Part shown: one piece after another, positions 16,181 to 22,871 of the stretch
Layout of the letters: each line of letters opens with the position of its first letter
How positions within the stretch are numbered: position 1 is the stretch's first letter
IMG/VR virus record: IMGVR_UViG_3300023184_000444
Location: 1 to 27,180 of that record
DNA: 27,180 bases
Origin: a virus
Strand: one strand, 5' to 3'
Translations under genes and position numbers: made by a program
The notes under the pieces: model-generated
Databases searched by the model: none
Seen by the model: only the letters and a program-made list of their open reading frames with translations
Told to the model about the DNA's origin: nothing

Positions 16181-17956
16181 TTAGATTGCTCGTTCTCTTT
16201 GTGTACTTACTGTTGACCTTGCTTGTCCACCAGCATTTAAACTACTTAACATTGTTTGCAAATCTGGTCTAGCCTGTGGCTGCTCTGGCATTGGAGAACC
16301 TCCTGCTGGCGGACCAGCGGGAGCAGGGGACATTTGCTCAACCGCATTAGTTGGTGCACCAGCAGGAGGAACCTGTTGCTGCGGAGCAAAGGTTGTTTCT
16401 ATTGCGTCCTCTAATGCTTGTCCCTTTTGACGAGCCTTTATTACCGCAGCAATCTTACGAACTACATCGGAGGCATCCTGACCTTGAGTAGCCATTTGTG
16501 GGATTGCCTGTGTGTATGCCGTAAGTGAACCAAGGAGTGCAGAACGCATCTCTTCAATTTCAATTTTTTCTAATTCTTGTGTTACGTTAACTGTAAATGG
16601 TAGTTCTCTCATAGCCATATCTCGGCTGATGAGTTTTCCTCCAAGTGCTTGAAGCATAAAGATAAGACCTTGCGCTGGATTAAGACCAGCAAGCATGCCG
16701 TAACGCACATCAGCAGAGTAGTCTTGTTTAATATCTTTAGTTGGTTTGTATGTAATTTCATAAGGTGAACCCGAATCTACTCCACGAATTGTTTTTTCTT
16801 CGGGATAAATCATTTCATCTACACAGAAACAAATACTAATAATGTCCCGAAGTGTTGCAGCAAAGATTGCTTGTGCAGATTTAACCTGTGTATCAAAGGC
16901 TCCCATAAGAGCCTGTACTCCTTGACCAGTAACAATAGAAGCATCTATGTTTCCAGTACGAGATTCAGGATATCGTGTACCAACACGTAGTTCTTGATTA
17001 AGAACCTGTTGTTCTGTAAATGCGCCTTGTGGCAAAGTAAGTTCTACACGGCGCACGCCTGCTGGGTTGGCTGTACGGATAACCGCATCGCCACCAAGTT
17101 GTAGTTCTTGCACATCTTGCGGTAGAACAATTGGTGCCTGTACTGACTTCTCTGCCGCTTCCATTGCAAGTAATGCAAATCGGTTACGTAGTAACTGAAT
17201 ACCTAGTACGTCATCAAACTGTCCACGCATTTCACCATCAATAGATGGTTTACGTGCGACAACAACCATCATCTTGCCAAGCGGATTAGCAGCCTGAGAA
17301 AGAATTAAGTCATTTCTACGTGGTACATAGATTATAGATTGGTCTTTATCGTAGTAACGAACCATTTCAATTACTGCATTAAGGTCTTGTTTGTAGCCAT
17401 CTGAACCAAGAAGTTCTCTATCATACTCTGGGAACTGGGATACCAGTTCACCAAGTGTCATAGAGTAACGCTTAGCAAATGCCACACAACGTCCATAGCG
17501 GTCAAACTCTGGGTAGGCCCCAATAGGATTTTCTATGCGGATACGTGGCAGTTTTGCTTCATCGTCTAATTCAATAATGAATGGGACGAATCCATATGTT
17601 AGATACCAGTCAGCACCTGAGTACATATGTACTGCTAGGTCTGAGTGTTGAAAATAGTTAGAGGCAATACGAGTACGTTTGTCAGCAAAGGTACGTGCTC
17701 TATCAGATACTTGATTGGCTGCAGAACAATTAACGGCAGGAAGTGGAGCCATTACTTCAGATAAATCACGTGCAACAATATCAATAAAGTTTGCTACTAC
17801 GTTAGCATCAACACCTTCTGGAAAAAAGTTGGGATAAACTTCAGCAATCTTTCCTTTACGGACGGCAAGTACGTCAAGGTTACGTGCATCACGTTCGTGA
17901 CTGCGGTAACGCAGGGAGTCAACCCGTGCTACTACCTGCTCTATGGTTAATGCCAT
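16181..17956 (-). CDS. Portal protein
   Basis: 591 residues. It lies two genes after the large terminase and has portal-like features: an N-terminal helical segment, the hinge around WYLTYGFVPFIIELDDEAKLPRIRIENPIGAYPEFDRYGR (residues about 122-161, quoted here only as a landmark in two halves: WYLTYGFVPFIIELDD and IENPIGAYPEFDRYGR), a beta-rich wing, a long helical stem with a TGQGVQALMG segment, and a Pro/Gln/Ala-rich flexible C-terminus (PAPAGPPAGGSPMPEQPQAR). The dodecameric portal forms the DNA channel at one capsid vertex. The start is a TAATG overlap with the basic 289-aa gene. Length is normal for a portal. Confidence 0.8.
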   Translation of the reverse strand: MALTIEQVVARVDSLRYRSHERDARNLDVLAVRKGKIAEVYPNFFPEGVDANVVANFIDIVARDLSEVMAPLPAVNCSAANQVSDRARTFADKRTRIASNYFQHSDLAVHMYSGADWYLTYGFVPFIIELDDEAKLPRIRIENPIGAYPEFDRYGRCVAFAKRYSMTLGELVSQFPEYDRELLGSDGYKQDLNAVIEMVRYYDKDQSIIYVPRRNDLILSQAANPLGKMMVVVARKPSIDGEMRGQFDDVLGIQLLRNRFALLAMEAAEKSVQAPIVLPQDVQELQLGGDAVIRTANPAGVRRVELTLPQGAFTEQQVLNQELRVGTRYPESRTGNIDASIVTGQGVQALMGAFDTQVKSAQAIFAATLRDIISICFCVDEMIYPEEKTIRGVDSGSPYEITYKPTKDIKQDYSADVRYGMLAGLNPAQGLIFMLQALGGKLISRDMAMRELPFTVNVTQELEKIEIEEMRSALLGSLTAYTQAIPQMATQGQDASDVVRKIAAVIKARQKGQALEDAIETTFAPQQQVPPAGAPTNAVEQMSPAPAGPPAGGSPMPEQPQARPDLQTMLSSLNAGGQARSTVSTQRERAI

Positions 17957-18825
17957 TATTTTCCTAACGGTCTAGTCTTACTTAATTTTGTTCTTGTAGT
18001 TACTCGCTTAGTAATAGAAGTACGACCTCTACCAGCATTTCTTTTTGCTATTAAAGCAGCACGTTCACGTGCTTTAATTTCTCTTAATCCTTCATTAACT
18101 CTACGATTTGCTTCAATCATATCTTTATCAGGTGCTGTACTTGGTCTACGTGTAAAACCAACTTCACTTCTTTTATCAGGACGTTGTTCTAATTCACGTT
18201 CAATAGGATTCTTTCTAGAACGTGCTTCTTCTGCAGCCTTCATTGCCGTTTTACGGCTAGTATCTAACTTAGTATCTTTAGGAATATTAACTTTAGCACG
18301 GGCAAGAGTTTTTTCTTGTGCTGGAGTTTTAGCCCTAGCAATAGTTACTGTTGGCCTTGCTCTGTTTTCTGGTCCAACTTTTTTAACAGAATTAGATTTA
18401 CGTGGAGTTAGTACATTTCTAAGACGAGTACTTCGTTCGGTTGCTATTTTTTCTTGTAGTTCTTCTTTAGTAGATGAACGACCAGAAGTTTTTGTAACTG
18501 GTTGTTTTGTAGAAACTACTTTGGCTTCTCTTGGAGAAAGCCCAGTGCCACGCTTAACAATTGCACGTGGTGGTCCTGATGGTGGATATTTACCTACTGC
18601 AGATTTAGCAACTTCTTTTGCTTCTTTAGCAGTAACTTTTCCAATTGCTACTCTTGCAACTTTAGCACCTTCACTTGCAATCTTAGCGCCTTTAAGAAAC
18701 TTACCAGGTCCAACAAGCATGGCAGTATTAACGGCTGCATCTTTAAGAAGTTTTTGAGCAGAAACTTTTGGTAAGGTATCTGCTTTCTTCTTAACTGCCT
18801 TTGCTGCTTGCCCAGTTTGAGCCAT
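17956..18825 (-). CDS. Highly basic hypothetical protein between terminase and portal, 289 aa
   Basis: 289 residues with extreme Lys/Arg content throughout. The first 90 residues are Ala/Lys-rich and may be helical (LLKDAAVNTAMLVGPGKFLKG). The rest is low-complexity and Arg/Thr/Ser-rich, without hydrophobic core (RTSITKRVTTRTKLSKTRP at the end), so probably disordered unless bound. ATG follows AAGGATTAACC, ten bases after the terminase stop. The charge suggests DNA binding: a packaging accessory or an internal DNA-condensing protein would fit. It does not look like a small terminase. No family recognised. Confidence 0.55.
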   Translation of the reverse strand: MAQTGQAAKAVKKKADTLPKVSAQKLLKDAAVNTAMLVGPGKFLKGAKIASEGAKVARVAIGKVTAKEAKEVAKSAVGKYPPSGPPRAIVKRGTGLSPREAKVVSTKQPVTKTSGRSSTKEELQEKIATERSTRLRNVLTPRKSNSVKKVGPENRARPTVTIARAKTPAQEKTLARAKVNIPKDTKLDTSRKTAMKAAEEARSRKNPIERELEQRPDKRSEVGFTRRPSTAPDKDMIEANRRVNEGLREIKARERAALIAKRNAGRGRTSITKRVTTRTKLSKTRPLGK

Positions 18826-18834
18826 GGTTAATCC

Positions 18835-20727
18835 TTATCCGTATATGTCTTGCCACTGTTGTGAGAAAGCCTCATCAAGGTTAATGGCGTATCGTTTGTC
18901 TGTTTGTGCTCTTGTTGCCCATCTGTTGTAAGCATAGGTAGTACTATTGCTTGCCTGTTGCATTAGTTCGCGTATGCGAATAACGGCAAACCACATAGCC
19001 ATAACAGTATCTGTCTTACCTCTAGTCTCTGGCTTCCACGTAAGCAGTTGCTGAGTTAGTGCCTTTAATCCTTCAGAACCTTCTGAGGACGGTAGTTCAA
19101 TAATGTTATTGTTTTGAAACTTGCCTTCGCGTTCTGTGCCGAAGAGGTTGGACATTGAGGCGACACCGAAAGATGTGTCCCATTTGTTCTTGCCTGTAAA
19201 GTGAGCATCAAGTCGTACGCCGTAAGAAGCAAGCCATTGTCTGAGTTCTTCATCTAGTGAGTATGCTTTCTGGTGAGCGTTAATTTCTACACGGAACTCT
19301 TGTGGCTTGTACTTGATAGTTAACTCTTCAATTGTTGCACGAATCTTTTGAGGTGTAGGCTCTTCCATATTGATGCAATCAAGAATATAAATCTTGCCGT
19401 CTTCTCTATTGTATGATGCAACAACAAAAGCGGCGTTCCCCGCCATAGCGGGGTCAAAGCCAATTACAGTATGAGTCTGTATTTTAGAAGGATGTCCTGC
19501 AGCACCTGCACTTAGCAGTCCTCTTTTTCGCATCCCGTTGGTGGACCCCCGCACCAACACGGGCGGGAAGATAGAGTCTTCTTGGATGTCTTCTTGCTGA
19601 TAGACGAGTGCCCATGTAGATGGCGTAACTTCGCTTCTTCGTTTAAATAAGGTTTGGCCGTCCCATTTGGGATAGAGGCCGTCTTCCGAAGGAGTGTCAT
19701 CGTCTCCATCCCACGGCGCGTCCGAGAAGGGCCAGAGCGTAACCCAGTCTTCGGGTTCCTCAGCATATTCAAGGACAGCAGGCATCCCCATGTAAGTAAA
19801 GGGAGTCCTACCCCCAGACCAATGCTTAGCATTACGAAGTTCTTTATAAAGGTCGTTAGCAGCAATTCGTGTCCCAACTACTAGCAGTTTGCCGTTCTTG
19901 CCCAGACGGGTAATAACTTCCTTCTGCAGCCAGTCCATCTGCTTTTCCCACTCATGGGCATTGGCAGTAGTGATGCAGTCGTCAAGGATAATCAGGTCAG
20001 CACGGGCACCGTAAATCTGACCGCCCATACCTAGGGCTTGGAGGGTGGGGTCCTTCTCGCTAGAATTACGCGCATCGCTCCCAAGGTAGACTGTATCGGC
20101 TTTCCAAGTATCAGCGTCTTCTTTCCACCCGCCATCTGGACCATATGCGGTCTGCAGTTTTAGCCAGCGTGGATGAGACAGTCGTTGCTTGATAGCGTAA
20201 ACGAACTCTCTAGCCTTATTCAAAGTCTTTGAGACCACAATGATGCGGACGTTAGGATTGAGAGCGATGCGGTAAGTCGAGTAGTTCACCGTGATAACGG
20301 TGGACTTAGCATGTTCTGGCGGTACGTTTACCAGAAGTCTATTGTTCTCCCCAGGCTCATAAATCATAGAAGGGTGTAGCCAGGTAGGTTCGTATCCCTC
20401 TAAAAGGTCTACCCAGTCCTGATGGTGTGGAAATACCGTTTGTCCCAAAAACATCTTAGAGAAGTCTGAGAACTCAATTGACTCCTTGGTTAGCCCTAGG
20501 GCATCAAAGGATTGCTTGGTTCCCTCTTCCTTGGCCTCTTCAAGGGCCCTGGCAAAGTTAGGGTCTCGGCGCATCCACTGACGTATGGTATCTGCTTTCT
20601 TGTTTTCAGATGCCATAGCCGCTTGGATGGTATAGCCAGACTTGATACGTTCAAGGACGGCTGCCTGTATAGCCTTTAGGTTCTTGACGTTATGATGGTC
20701 TTTACCCTTTTGAAATCCTGATGCCAT
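18835..20727 (-). CDS. terL: Large terminase subunit (TerL) with N-terminal HTH-like region
   Basis: 630 residues from the ATG at 20725-20727, which follows AAGGGGACCT. The open frame continues upstream to 20865 through the divergent control region, so those 46 codons are not included. ATPase motor: a P-loop variant VPPEHAKST (Walker A, about 135-143), LIILDD (Walker B, 245-250) and LLVVGTR (281-287). RNase-H-like nuclease: VIGFDPAMAG (Asp near 425), FRVEINAHQ (Glu near 481) and TRGKTDTVMA (Asp near 573). This is the motor that cuts and pumps DNA into the procapsid through the portal. Residues 15-70 (SGYTIQAAMASENKKADTI, then WMRRDPNFARAL) look like a helix-turn-helix. Confidence 0.92.
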   Translation of the reverse strand: MASGFQKGKDHHNVKNLKAIQAAVLERIKSGYTIQAAMASENKKADTIRQWMRRDPNFARALEEAKEEGTKQSFDALGLTKESIEFSDFSKMFLGQTVFPHHQDWVDLLEGYEPTWLHPSMIYEPGENNRLLVNVPPEHAKSTVITVNYSTYRIALNPNVRIIVVSKTLNKAREFVYAIKQRLSHPRWLKLQTAYGPDGGWKEDADTWKADTVYLGSDARNSSEKDPTLQALGMGGQIYGARADLIILDDCITTANAHEWEKQMDWLQKEVITRLGKNGKLLVVGTRIAANDLYKELRNAKHWSGGRTPFTYMGMPAVLEYAEEPEDWVTLWPFSDAPWDGDDDTPSEDGLYPKWDGQTLFKRRSEVTPSTWALVYQQEDIQEDSIFPPVLVRGSTNGMRKRGLLSAGAAGHPSKIQTHTVIGFDPAMAGNAAFVVASYNREDGKIYILDCINMEEPTPQKIRATIEELTIKYKPQEFRVEINAHQKAYSLDEELRQWLASYGVRLDAHFTGKNKWDTSFGVASMSNLFGTEREGKFQNNNIIELPSSEGSEGLKALTQQLLTWKPETRGKTDTVMAMWFAVIRIRELMQQASNSTTYAYNRWATRAQTDKRYAINLDEAFSQQWQDIYG

Positions 20728-20770
20728 AGGTCCCCTTATGGCAGTACTATCCCGCCTATTAAGTACAGAT

Positions 20771-20789
20771 TGTACAGTTAGTCTGTACA
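20771..20789. promoter_or_regulatory. Operator-like inverted repeat TGTACAG-N5-CTGTACA
   Basis: Perfect 7-bp arms with a 5-base spacer, and a third GTACAG copy just upstream at 20763-20768. It lies about 45 bases before the terminase start and downstream of the presumed leftward promoter. The symmetry is typical of a dimeric repressor site; a roadblock or autoregulatory role for the late operon is likely. No repressor gene is visible in the window. Confidence 0.45.
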
Positions 20790-20794
20790 GTCTA

Positions 20795-20816
20795 GCAAGG
20801 CTCCAAAAAGCCTTGC
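20795..20816. repeat. 8-bp hairpin in the terminase leader
   Basis: Arms GCAAGGCT (20795-20802) and AGCCTTGC (20809-20816) are perfectly complementary around a 6-base loop, next to the TGTACAG repeat. The leftward RNA would carry it in the 5-prime leader of the terminase message. No U-run follows, so it is more likely a stability or regulatory stem than a terminator. Confidence 0.45.
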
Positions 20817-20984
20817 AGTATATAGTAGAATAAAAACAATCTCTATATATACTTAATCCGTTCAAACACCTAAAACGAACACTTTTTATTCTGTGAGTTT
20901 TTAGATATTGTAAAAGCCCTGCTCAGAGCAGTGTCACTATACCCTCAGAAATATATTAGTAGAGATACCTATACAAAGGACCAA

Positions 20985-21035
20985 GCAGATTAATAAACCT
21001 AGGGTCTGTCGCCCCTAGATTTATTAATAGTCTGC
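20985..21035. repeat. Large inverted repeat (cruciform) in the divergent region
   Basis: A 15-position stem pairs 20990-21004 with 21013-21027 around an 8-base loop, with a single mismatch on the plus strand (C20998 opposite A21019) that becomes a G-U wobble in the minus-strand RNA. A further 5-bp pair GCAGA/TCTGC (20985-20989 and 21031-21035) lies outside it with a 3-base bulge. It combines an A-rich left flank, a GC core and a T-rich right flank, like a bidirectional terminator. In this location a divergent insulator, protein-binding cruciform or origin element is equally possible. Confidence 0.55.
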
Positions 21036-21064
21036 CAACAGAACTGTAGACTGGTCATGCTGTC

Positions 21065-21113
21065 ACAGTGCACTGTCTGCCCACCGAAATAAAAACAACA
21101 ACGGTGGGGGCAG
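21065..21113. repeat. Perfect 12-bp palindrome followed by a GC-rich hairpin
   Basis: ACAGTGCACTGT at 21065-21076 is its own reverse complement, a typical dimer-binding site. It is followed at once by a hairpin whose arms, 21077-21086 and 21102-21113, pair as CTGCC/GGCAG and CACCG/CGGTG with a two-base bulge, around a 15-base A-rich loop. Together they may be an operator plus a leader stem for the rightward operon. Function is inferred from symmetry and place only. Confidence 0.4.
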
Positions 21114-21178
21114 TCTAATAAATTAATGTCTACTACTCGTCCATAGTTCTACTCGTATCTATCTGCTGACCGCACGGT

Positions 21179-21234
21179 TTCAGCCTGCATCAATCCGATG
21201 GAAAGACTCGGATTGACACTGGCTGAAGGTCTGG
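21179..21234 (+). promoter_or_regulatory. Structured leader RNA element, copy 1 (before the DUF2493 gene)
   Basis: Outer 7-bp stem TTCAGCC/GGCTGAA (21179-21185 with 21221-21227), a 4x4 internal loop, and a 9-bp inner stem TCAATCCGA/TCGGATTGA (21190-21198 with 21208-21216) with a 9-base loop. It is followed by GGTCTGG (21228-21234). The block TTGAC-N6-TGAAGGTCTGG (21213-21234) recurs in copy 2. The element ends 54 bases before the gene start, in the presumed 5-prime leader of the rightward operon. Confidence 0.6.
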
Positions 21235-21288
21235 CTTCTGTAGTTATTAGATTGATAACTACGTAGTATGAGTGTTAAGGAGTTCGAT

Positions 21289-21681
21289 ATGTTTAGATTG
21301 CTAGTAAGTGGTTCACGTACTTGGACTGATGTTGAGGTTATCACAACTGAACTGCAGTTCATTGCTAAGAAGTACAAGAACGTGGTGCTGGTTTCAGGCC
21401 ACGCCGTAGGTGCTGACCGCATGGCAGAAACAGTTGCGGAGAAACTCGGTTGGGTGGTTGAGATACATGAGCCCAACTGGAAGGTAGATGGTGATAGCGC
21501 AGGATACAAGCGCAACACCGTGATGCTTGAGTCTGATGTTCAAGCGGTGCTTGCCTTCCATAAAGATAACTCGAAAGGTACCGCCGATACCATCAAGAAA
21601 GCAAAAGAAAGAAAGATTCCAACCCGTGTGCTGGTTGAGGAAACTCCTCAATGGCTGGCTGATTGGTCAGTTACCGTTTAA
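21289..21681 (+). CDS. DUF2493 / SLOG-like nucleotide-binding protein (YpsA-related)
   Basis: 130 residues. It begins with a Rossmann-like beta-alpha unit (FRLLVSGSRTW, residues 2-12), then VVLVSGHAVGADRMAE (32-47), AGYKRNTVML (71-80), and the loop SKGTADTI (95-102). This is the layout of the DUF2493 branch of the SLOG superfamily, thought to bind nucleotide or NAD-derived ligands; members are frequent in phages, with unknown targets. An in-frame ATG at 21268 would add seven residues, but ATG 21289 follows AAGGAG at ideal spacing and is preferred. It is the first gene of the rightward operon, behind a structured leader. Confidence 0.85.
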   Translation: MFRLLVSGSRTWTDVEVITTELQFIAKKYKNVVLVSGHAVGADRMAETVAEKLGWVVEIHEPNWKVDGDSAGYKRNTVMLESDVQAVLAFHKDNSKGTADTIKKAKERKIPTRVLVEETPQWLADWSVTV

Positions 21682-21686
21682 AACTA

Positions 21687-21737
21687 TCACGGCGGTCAAG
21701 GGGTAAATACGCCCCTTGACTAGCCGTGAAGGTCTGG
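21687..21737 (+). promoter_or_regulatory. Structured leader RNA element, copy 2 (before the DUF4326 gene)
   Basis: Outer 7-bp stem TCACGGC/GCCGTGA (21687-21693 with 21723-21729), a small internal loop, and a 9-bp inner stem GTCAAGGGG/CCCCTTGAC (21695-21703 with 21712-21720) with an 8-base loop. It is followed by GGTCTGG (21731-21737). It shares TTGAC-N6-TGAAGGTCTGG (21716-21737), a TAGTT and a TASTATGA motif with copy 1. It could also terminate the upstream message, although no U-run follows. A six-codon mini-ORF (ATG at 21757, TGA at 21775-21777) ends by overlapping the next start. Confidence 0.6.
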
Positions 21738-21773
21738 TTGTTGTTAGTTTCCTACTATGAAAGGTTGTGTGCT

Positions 21774-22043
21774 ATGAAGGTTAAAAATATAAATCATGAT
21801 GATGGCAATACAGGTGTATACATCGGCAGAGGCAGTCAGTGGGGCAATCCTTATGTAATAGGTAAGGATGGTGATAGAGCAGAAGTAATTGAGAAATATA
21901 GAGTCTATGCTTATGCAAAATGGGTAGAAGACCAAGGATACGGAAGAGATTGGCTTGAGCCACTAAGAGATAAAGATTTGGTGTGCTATTGCGCACCGCA
22001 GGCATGTCATGGTGATGTGCTGTTAGAGATGATAGGAGAATAA
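21774..22043 (+). CDS. DUF4326 family protein
   Basis: 89 residues. The pattern VYIGRGSQWGNPYVIG (about 15-30), DRAEVIEKYRVYAY, then LRDKDLVCYCAPQACHGDVL (about 64-83) is the DUF4326 signature, with the WGNP motif and the conserved CYCAPxxCHG cluster. Function is unproven; the Cys/His cluster could bind metal, and the family is widespread in phages. The frame is open 16 codons upstream but without a ribosome site; the ATG at 21774 lies about nine bases after GAAAGG. Confidence 0.85.
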   Translation: MKVKNINHDDGNTGVYIGRGSQWGNPYVIGKDGDRAEVIEKYRVYAYAKWVEDQGYGRDWLEPLRDKDLVCYCAPQACHGDVLLEMIGE

Positions 22044-22044
22044 G

Positions 22045-22197
22045 ATGATAGAACAATCACCACGCCTTGCTATCTACGACATAGTTAAGGCTGTAGAACT
22101 AGGGGATATCACCCGCTACTATGCAAACGAACTGATACTACAGGTGCTGATGGATATACCACCACACCCAGCAACAGAGGAAGGAATCAACTCATGA
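22045..22197 (+). CDS. Mini-protein, 50 aa
   Basis: 50 residues starting one base after the DUF4326 stop, with AGGAGAATAAG in front of the ATG. It is helical (LAIYDIVKAVELGDITRYYANELILQVL in outline, with a Pro-rich end DIPPHPATEEG). It ends in an ATGA overlap with the next gene, a sign of real translational coupling. No family recognised. Confidence 0.5.
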   Translation: MIEQSPRLAIYDIVKAVELGDITRYYANELILQVLMDIPPHPATEEGINS

Positions 22198-22307
22198 CTA
22201 AAGAAGAATACATGCAGATACTACGCCGTGCCATGTCCGATGACGGACTGATGGCACGGATTATGTCAGAAGCACCAGACAACAGCAAAGGAGAAAGAGA
22301 TGAGTGA
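22194..22307 (+). CDS. Mini-protein, 37 aa
   Basis: 37 residues (MTKEEYMQILRRAMSDDG, then a short Met-rich helix and a charged end). It overlaps its neighbours on both sides, by 4 bases upstream as ATGA and by 8 bases downstream. The operon context supports it; by itself it would be too short to call. Function unknown. Confidence 0.4.
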   Translation: MTKEEYMQILRRAMSDDGLMARIMSEAPDNSKGERDE

Positions 22308-22800
22308 GTACGCACAATCTCAGGGCATCAGCATAACTACACATACTGAAACATGCTGCGAATACCCAGTGACAAGCAACATCATGCACCTATACACAGG
22401 TGAGGAACGAGTAGATAGTTGCATCAACTGCTACGAAACAAAAGAAGGACGAGATGACTACATAGCCTACGAGTTAGTAGATGAGGGCAACCTACAGTAT
22501 GGCGATAGAGCACCACTACGAGTAGATGAACCAAGCGGACATGACTGGATAGCAAGTGTCACAGTACGCAAAGAAATACTAGACAAAGATGGCAAGCGTA
22601 TTGATTACGTACTAAGAATGGAATACACTGAACCGATAGTACAACTCCAAGACGGTGGAGTATATGAGGAACTATGGGAACTAGAAGATTACACACAATA
22701 CAAACGTGAGAAGCAATGCCAATGGTGCAACATACTCACACCCAAGATGTTCAATGACTGCCAGTCATGCGACAAACCGCTAGAAAACAATACAAAATAA
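22300..22800 (+). CDS. Hypothetical protein with a C-terminal zinc ribbon, 166 aa
   Basis: 166 residues. Near the N-terminus there are Cys19-Cys20 and Cys41-x2-Cys44, which could form one metal site. The C-terminus has Cys140-x2-Cys143-x10-Cys154-x2-Cys157, a clear zinc-ribbon spacing. The middle is beta-rich with a VTVRKEILDKDGKRIDYVL segment. The ATG follows AAAGGAGAAAGAG. A nucleic-acid-binding or protein-scaffold role is typical for zinc ribbons, but the family is unknown to me. A strong hairpin follows it. Confidence 0.6.
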   Translation: MSEYAQSQGISITTHTETCCEYPVTSNIMHLYTGEERVDSCINCYETKEGRDDYIAYELVDEGNLQYGDRAPLRVDEPSGHDWIASVTVRKEILDKDGKRIDYVLRMEYTEPIVQLQDGGVYEELWELEDYTQYKREKQCQWCNILTPKMFNDCQSCDKPLENNTK

Positions 22801-22805
22801 ATAAG

Positions 22806-22842
22806 CAGGGTTCCCCTGTCGTCTGCGACAGGGGTAACCCTG
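22806..22842 (+). terminator. Very stable intercistronic hairpin
   Basis: 16 base pairs with one bulged T: CAGGGTT/AACCCTG outside (22806-22812 with 22836-22842), CCCCTGTCG/CGACAGGGG inside (22813-22821 with 22826-22834), and the loop TCTG. It starts five bases after the stop of the 166-aa gene and ends 29 bases before the next start. No U-run follows, so a stabilising or processing stem that uncouples expression of the next gene is as likely as termination. Confidence 0.6.
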
Positions 22843-22871
22843 ACCAACTAACTAATAACAAGGAGAAAGTA

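Larger units (their letters stand above)
20728..21288. other. Divergent non-coding control region between late and early operons
   Basis: 561 bases without a credible gene. The leftward structural operon starts on one side and the rightward operon on the other, so promoters for both should lie here. Candidate boxes for the leftward promoter (TTGAAC, then TATATA or TATACT on the minus strand around 20815-20865) have poor spacing, and no clear rightward promoter was found. The region is unusually rich in inverted repeats, listed separately. It also contains the odd-palindrome CTGCTC-A-GAGCAG at 20919-20931. A phage-specific or unusual sigma factor, or an origin, would also fit such a layout. 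Confidence 0.6.

Noticed and set aside
20728-20865. Extended N-terminus of the terminase (46 extra codons)
   Set aside because: The extension runs through the operator-like dyad and hairpin, has no ribosome binding site, and looks unlike a protein; the ATG at 20727 follows AAGGGGA.
21213-21218. Perfect TTGACA box suggesting a -35 element
   Set aside because: It belongs to the conserved inner stem of the leader element, and no -10 box lies at 16-18 bases. The same TTGAC recurs in copy 2, also without a -10.
20728-21288. CRISPR array or direct-repeat array in the divergent region
   Set aside because: The region holds different inverted repeats, and no direct repeat with regular spacers.
21180-21518. 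Leftward open frame of 112 codons over the start of the DUF2493 gene
   Set aside because: It lies antisense to a recognised gene and has no ribosome binding site.
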